Shown here: positions 61,298-64,000 of the stretch, piece after piece
How positions within the stretch are numbered: the stretch's first letter is position 1
Layout of the letters: every line of letters starts with the position of its first letter
Assembly: GCF_018860505.1 (NCBI RefSeq)
Contig: NZ_JAHKPU010000032.1
Span: 221,520-285,519 of the forward strand
DNA from: Pacificibacter marinus
GTDB taxonomy: Bacteria; Pseudomonadota; Alphaproteobacteria; Rhodobacterales; Rhodobacteraceae
Length of the DNA stretch: 64,000 nucleotides
Direction of reading: 5' to 3'
Position numbers and translations under genes: made by a program
Notes under the pieces: model-generated
The model's database searches: none
What the model saw: the letters and a program-made list of their open reading frames with translations, nothing else
Told to the model about the DNA's origin: nothing

Positions 61298-62491
61298 TTA
61301 ACCGAATTGCACATTCTTATGCGACAATGCTTTGATCACGCCACGCATTTCAGCCAATCCACGCATACGACCAAGCAAAGGATAGCCCGGATGTGTACCC
61401 GATCCGATATCATGCAAAAGCTCATGCCCATGATCAGGGCGCCACACCAATTCCCAATCGGCACGGCCCGCCGCTTTGCGCGCTTGTTCTTCGCCCAACA
61501 AAACCGACACCAGTTCCACCATATCAGTGTCACCTTCCAAATGTGCGGCCTCTTCAAACGATCCATCAGGATCTTTGGCCACATTGCGCAGATGCGCGAA
61601 ATGAATACGATCCGAAAACTTGCGCGCAATCGCGGGCACATTGTTGGCAGGATTGGCCCCGAGCGACCCAGCGCAAAGCGTCAATCCATTTTCCACAACA
61701 TCTTGTTGTGCAAACACCCAAGCAATGTCTTCGGCATTTGACATCACCCGCGGCAGACCGAAAATATCGCGGGGCGGATCGTCAGGGTGCACAGCAAAGC
61801 GCATCCCCAAATCTTGCGCGGCGGGAATGACTTCGGCCAAGAACCGTGCGTAATTGTTGCGAATATCATCGCGGCCAATACCGTCGTAAAGCTTCAGGGC
61901 TTCTTTCATCGACGCCACATCATAGCGCTCATAAGCCCCCGGCAGGCCCGCCATGATCGCAGCCACCAATGCTGTTTGGTCATCTTCCGATGAGTGATCA
62001 TACCACTGTTTTGCTTGCGCGATGATCTCGGGCGTAAAGTCATTTTCGGCCCCGTCGCGTTCCAACATGAACATTTCCAGCGCGCAAATTTGGCGCTGCT
62101 CGAACCGCAAGGATGTACCGCCATGCTTTAACGGTTGGTCCAATCGCGTGCGCGTCCAATCGATCAAAGGCATGAAGTTATAGCAGATCGTCGTCAGCCC
62201 TTCGGCAGCGAGATTGGCCATGGATTGACGATAGCTGGCAAAGAGGTCCGTCAAATCACCCTCACCGCGTTTGATCCGCTCGTGGATCGGCAGGCTTTCC
62301 ACGACATGCCATTTTTGACCGTGCCCTGCCTGCGCGATCATAGTTTGGCGTGCAGCAATGGCCTCGCGCGTCCAAACCTCGCCGTAGGGGATTTCATGCA
62401 AAGCATTGACGATGCCAAGCGCGCCTGTTTGGGCAATTTCGCCAAGCTCGATTTTATCAAGAGGTCCGTACCAGCGCCAAGATTCAATCAT
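61298..62491 (-). CDS. uxuA: Mannonate dehydratase
   Basis: The 397-aa enzyme dehydrates D-mannonate to 2-keto-3-deoxygluconate in hexuronate breakdown. The N-terminus MIESWRWYGPLDKIELGEIAQTG and GLTTICYNFMPLIDWTRT are canonical UxuA sequence. MRFAVHPDDPPRDIFGLPRVMS, LCAGSLGANPANNVPAIA and the C-terminal WRPDHGHELLHD hold the metal-binding residues. Its length matches the family. The ATG overlaps the uxuB stop by 8 bases, so they are translated together. Confidence 0.95.
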   Translation of the reverse strand: MIESWRWYGPLDKIELGEIAQTGALGIVNALHEIPYGEVWTREAIAARQTMIAQAGHGQKWHVVESLPIHERIKRGEGDLTDLFASYRQSMANLAAEGLTTICYNFMPLIDWTRTRLDQPLKHGGTSLRFEQRQICALEMFMLERDGAENDFTPEIIAQAKQWYDHSSEDDQTALVAAIMAGLPGAYERYDVASMKEALKLYDGIGRDDIRNNYARFLAEVIPAAQDLGMRFAVHPDDPPRDIFGLPRVMSNAEDIAWVFAQQDVVENGLTLCAGSLGANPANNVPAIARKFSDRIHFAHLRNVAKDPDGSFEEAAHLEGDTDMVELVSVLLGEEQARKAAGRADWELVWRPDHGHELLHDIGSGTHPGYPLLGRMRGLAEMRGVIKALSHKNVQFG

Positions 62492-63935
62492 TATATACCT
62501 CGATCATTTTATACGCGCCCCGTGTGACAAGCCCTTCATAGGCGGCTGTGACTTGAGCTACAAAGTTAGAGTTATTCTGCAAGGATGTCGGAAAAACTTC
62601 GCTGACAGACAGCAATGCTTGTACTTTTCGAACATTTGTATCGGCCGCATCGCTTAGGCTCTTCAAACGCTCGGCCATAGGATCGCGCACATCAATTGAG
62701 GTGCCTTTTTCATCCACAGCACCAACATAACGCATCCACCCCGCAACAGCCAAGATCAACCCTGACATAGGACGTCCAGCGTTCAAACCGCTTTCCAATT
62801 GTTTCAAAATCCGTTGCGGTAGTTTTTGCGAGCCATCCATCGCAATTTGCCATGTAAGGTGGCGAATGGATGGGTTTTGATACCGCGCGAATAACGCATC
62901 TGCATAGGCTTGCAAATCAACACCCTTAGGCGGCGTTAGACCGGGAATAATTTCATTTGCCCAAAGCGATTTCACGAAACGCGCGAATGCAGGCTCGCCC
63001 ACGGTGTCAGAAATGGTGGTCAAACCAGCCAGATACCCCAAATAGGCCAGACTGGAATGCGTACCGTTTAAGCAACGCAGCTTCATGTCTTCAAATTCGG
63101 TGACATTCTCAACCAATTGAACACCAACGGCCCCCAAATCAGGTCGCAGATCATCAACAAAATCATCCTCAATCACCCATTGGCGAAAAGGTTCCATCAT
63201 CACCGGCGAGGCATCATATTTGCCGATCAAATCGCCAAGTGTGTCGATGTCTTCGGCTTTGGTGGCAGGGACAATCCGGTCGACCATGGTGCAGGGAAAC
63301 TTGACCTCAGAGGCGATCCAAGACGCCAGATCGTCCGAGATCAGTGCAGCCAATTCTAGCACAACACCGCGCAAAACATGACCATTCTCTGGCAGGTTGT
63401 CACAGGTCATGACAGTGAACGGACGCTGGCCTTTCTGGCGGCGGATGTCCAAAGCGCGCACCAGAAACCCTAGAGCAGAGGCAGGCGCGCTGGGGTCTGC
63501 GAGGTCTTGAATAACATCGGGATGATCTTGCAACAACTTACCGGTGGAGGGTGCGTGACAATAGCCTTTTTCGGTCACCGTCAGTGTGACGATTTTAACC
63601 GCCTCATCACTCATCGCGTCCAAAACGGCGGCAGGATTCTCAGGCGCGACAAGCACGTCTTGCACCACTTCAATGTGATGCGGGATCGGGCCGGATGGAG
63701 CCAGTTCAAGTGCCGTATACGCGCACCCCTGCGGGGCTAAATTGTTGCGTTGATTTGGTGATTTCAACGACACACCAACAATACCCCAATCGCCGCCAGA
63801 TTTTTCCATCGCCTCAGCGATATAGATTGCGGCATGGGCGCGGTAAAAAGCACCAAGCCCAAGGTGAATAATGCCAACACCGGGTTTGTCCGCATCTGTA
63901 CGGCTCAGGCGGGGTAATAAACTGCTGTCTGTCAT
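62484..63935 (-). CDS. uxuB: Fructuronate reductase / mannitol dehydrogenase family
   Basis: This NAD(H)-dependent polyol/sugar-acid dehydrogenase (483 aa) probably reduces D-fructuronate to D-mannonate, the UxuA substrate. It shows the MDR family blocks: GVGIIHLGLGAFYRAHAAIY (nucleotide binding), VIQDLADPSAPASALGFLVRALD, FTVMTCDNLPENGHVLRGVV, FPCTMVDRIVPAT, and LRCLNGTHSSLAYLGYLAG. The last includes the catalytic region. The start at 63935 (MTDSSLLPRLSR) is preferred over an upstream TTG at 63956. It is followed directly by uxuA with overlap. Confidence 0.9.
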   Translation of the reverse strand: MTDSSLLPRLSRTDADKPGVGIIHLGLGAFYRAHAAIYIAEAMEKSGGDWGIVGVSLKSPNQRNNLAPQGCAYTALELAPSGPIPHHIEVVQDVLVAPENPAAVLDAMSDEAVKIVTLTVTEKGYCHAPSTGKLLQDHPDVIQDLADPSAPASALGFLVRALDIRRQKGQRPFTVMTCDNLPENGHVLRGVVLELAALISDDLASWIASEVKFPCTMVDRIVPATKAEDIDTLGDLIGKYDASPVMMEPFRQWVIEDDFVDDLRPDLGAVGVQLVENVTEFEDMKLRCLNGTHSSLAYLGYLAGLTTISDTVGEPAFARFVKSLWANEIIPGLTPPKGVDLQAYADALFARYQNPSIRHLTWQIAMDGSQKLPQRILKQLESGLNAGRPMSGLILAVAGWMRYVGAVDEKGTSIDVRDPMAERLKSLSDAADTNVRKVQALLSVSEVFPTSLQNNSNFVAQVTAAYEGLVTRGAYKMIEVYND

Positions 63936-63948
63936 GATCTCTGTGTCC

Positions 63949-64000
63949 TTAACCAAGAGCGGCTTTGTTGCGGGAGACAGGCGCGACCCAGCCGCGCCCG
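63949..64000 (-). CDS. 3' end of an upstream gene, cut by window
   Basis: The minus strand from the window edge reads GRGWVAPVSRNKAALG and a TAA at 63951-63949, only 13 bases before the uxuB start. Its tight spacing makes it the probable first gene of the uxu operon. Too little is present to assign a function. Confidence 0.4.
   Translation of the reverse strand, partial: GRGWVAPVSRNKAALG

Noticed and set aside
1..64000. CRISPR arrays or insertion sequences
   Set aside because: No regularly spaced repeats of suitable length and no transposase frame were found on reading.

Overview
The window is alphaproteobacterial chromosome and looks like the marine Rhodobacterales (Roseobacter group). Supporting signs are the yfgM-like/bamB/der gene set, a HesB-type ErpA beside a dGTPase-like gene, a small DUF6525-like protein, the GguC/LysR sugar-acid locus, and a prophage whose tail-tip genes resemble those of Rhodobacterales phages. 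This taxonomic call rests on protein family content only.

Left chromosomal flank (1-15976): the 5' part of dgt, erpA, a small conserved protein, two nearly identical tandem genes for a small exported protein, an HI0933-type flavoprotein, exonuclease III, the minus-strand set yfgM-like/bamB/der, an RND efflux pair (adaptor plus permease), and dusA. Right flank (54183-64000): the cut-off original 5' end of dusA, adenine deaminase, a shortened CysG-like protein, a sugar-acid dehydratase/GguC pair with a divergent LysR regulator, and uxuA/uxuB for hexuronate use.

Between the flanks lies one integrated element of about 38.2 kb (15977-54221), inserted in the 5' end of dusA. A 31-bp repeat with one mismatch marks the two junctions, and a TGAACAA motif clusters just inside both ends. 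The element is a complete-looking temperate siphovirus-type prophage. It has a tyrosine integrase, and late genes on the minus strand in the order gpZ-like, terminase small and large, gpW, portal, ClpP-protease/capsid fusion, decoration, tail, tape measure, tail tip, SGNH-domain fibre, holin-like/endolysin fusion and nested Rz/Rz1. Early leftward genes contain an ACTGTC iteron array. A CI/Cro-type switch carries four matching 17-bp operators, and a rightward early operon ends in a PrtN-like regulator.

The prophage carries cargo at both ends. Near the integrase are a small cysteine-repeat exported protein and an unrecognised exported protein. Near attR is a block of about 7.4 kb that looks like anti-phage defence: an AAA ATPase/subtilase pair with the IetAS architecture, and an operon-like pair of a class III cyclase-like protein followed by an SF2 helicase with a C-terminal PD-(D/E)xK-like nuclease motif. 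This second pair is the best candidate for an undescribed system. No tRNA, rRNA, CRISPR array or insertion sequence was recognised.
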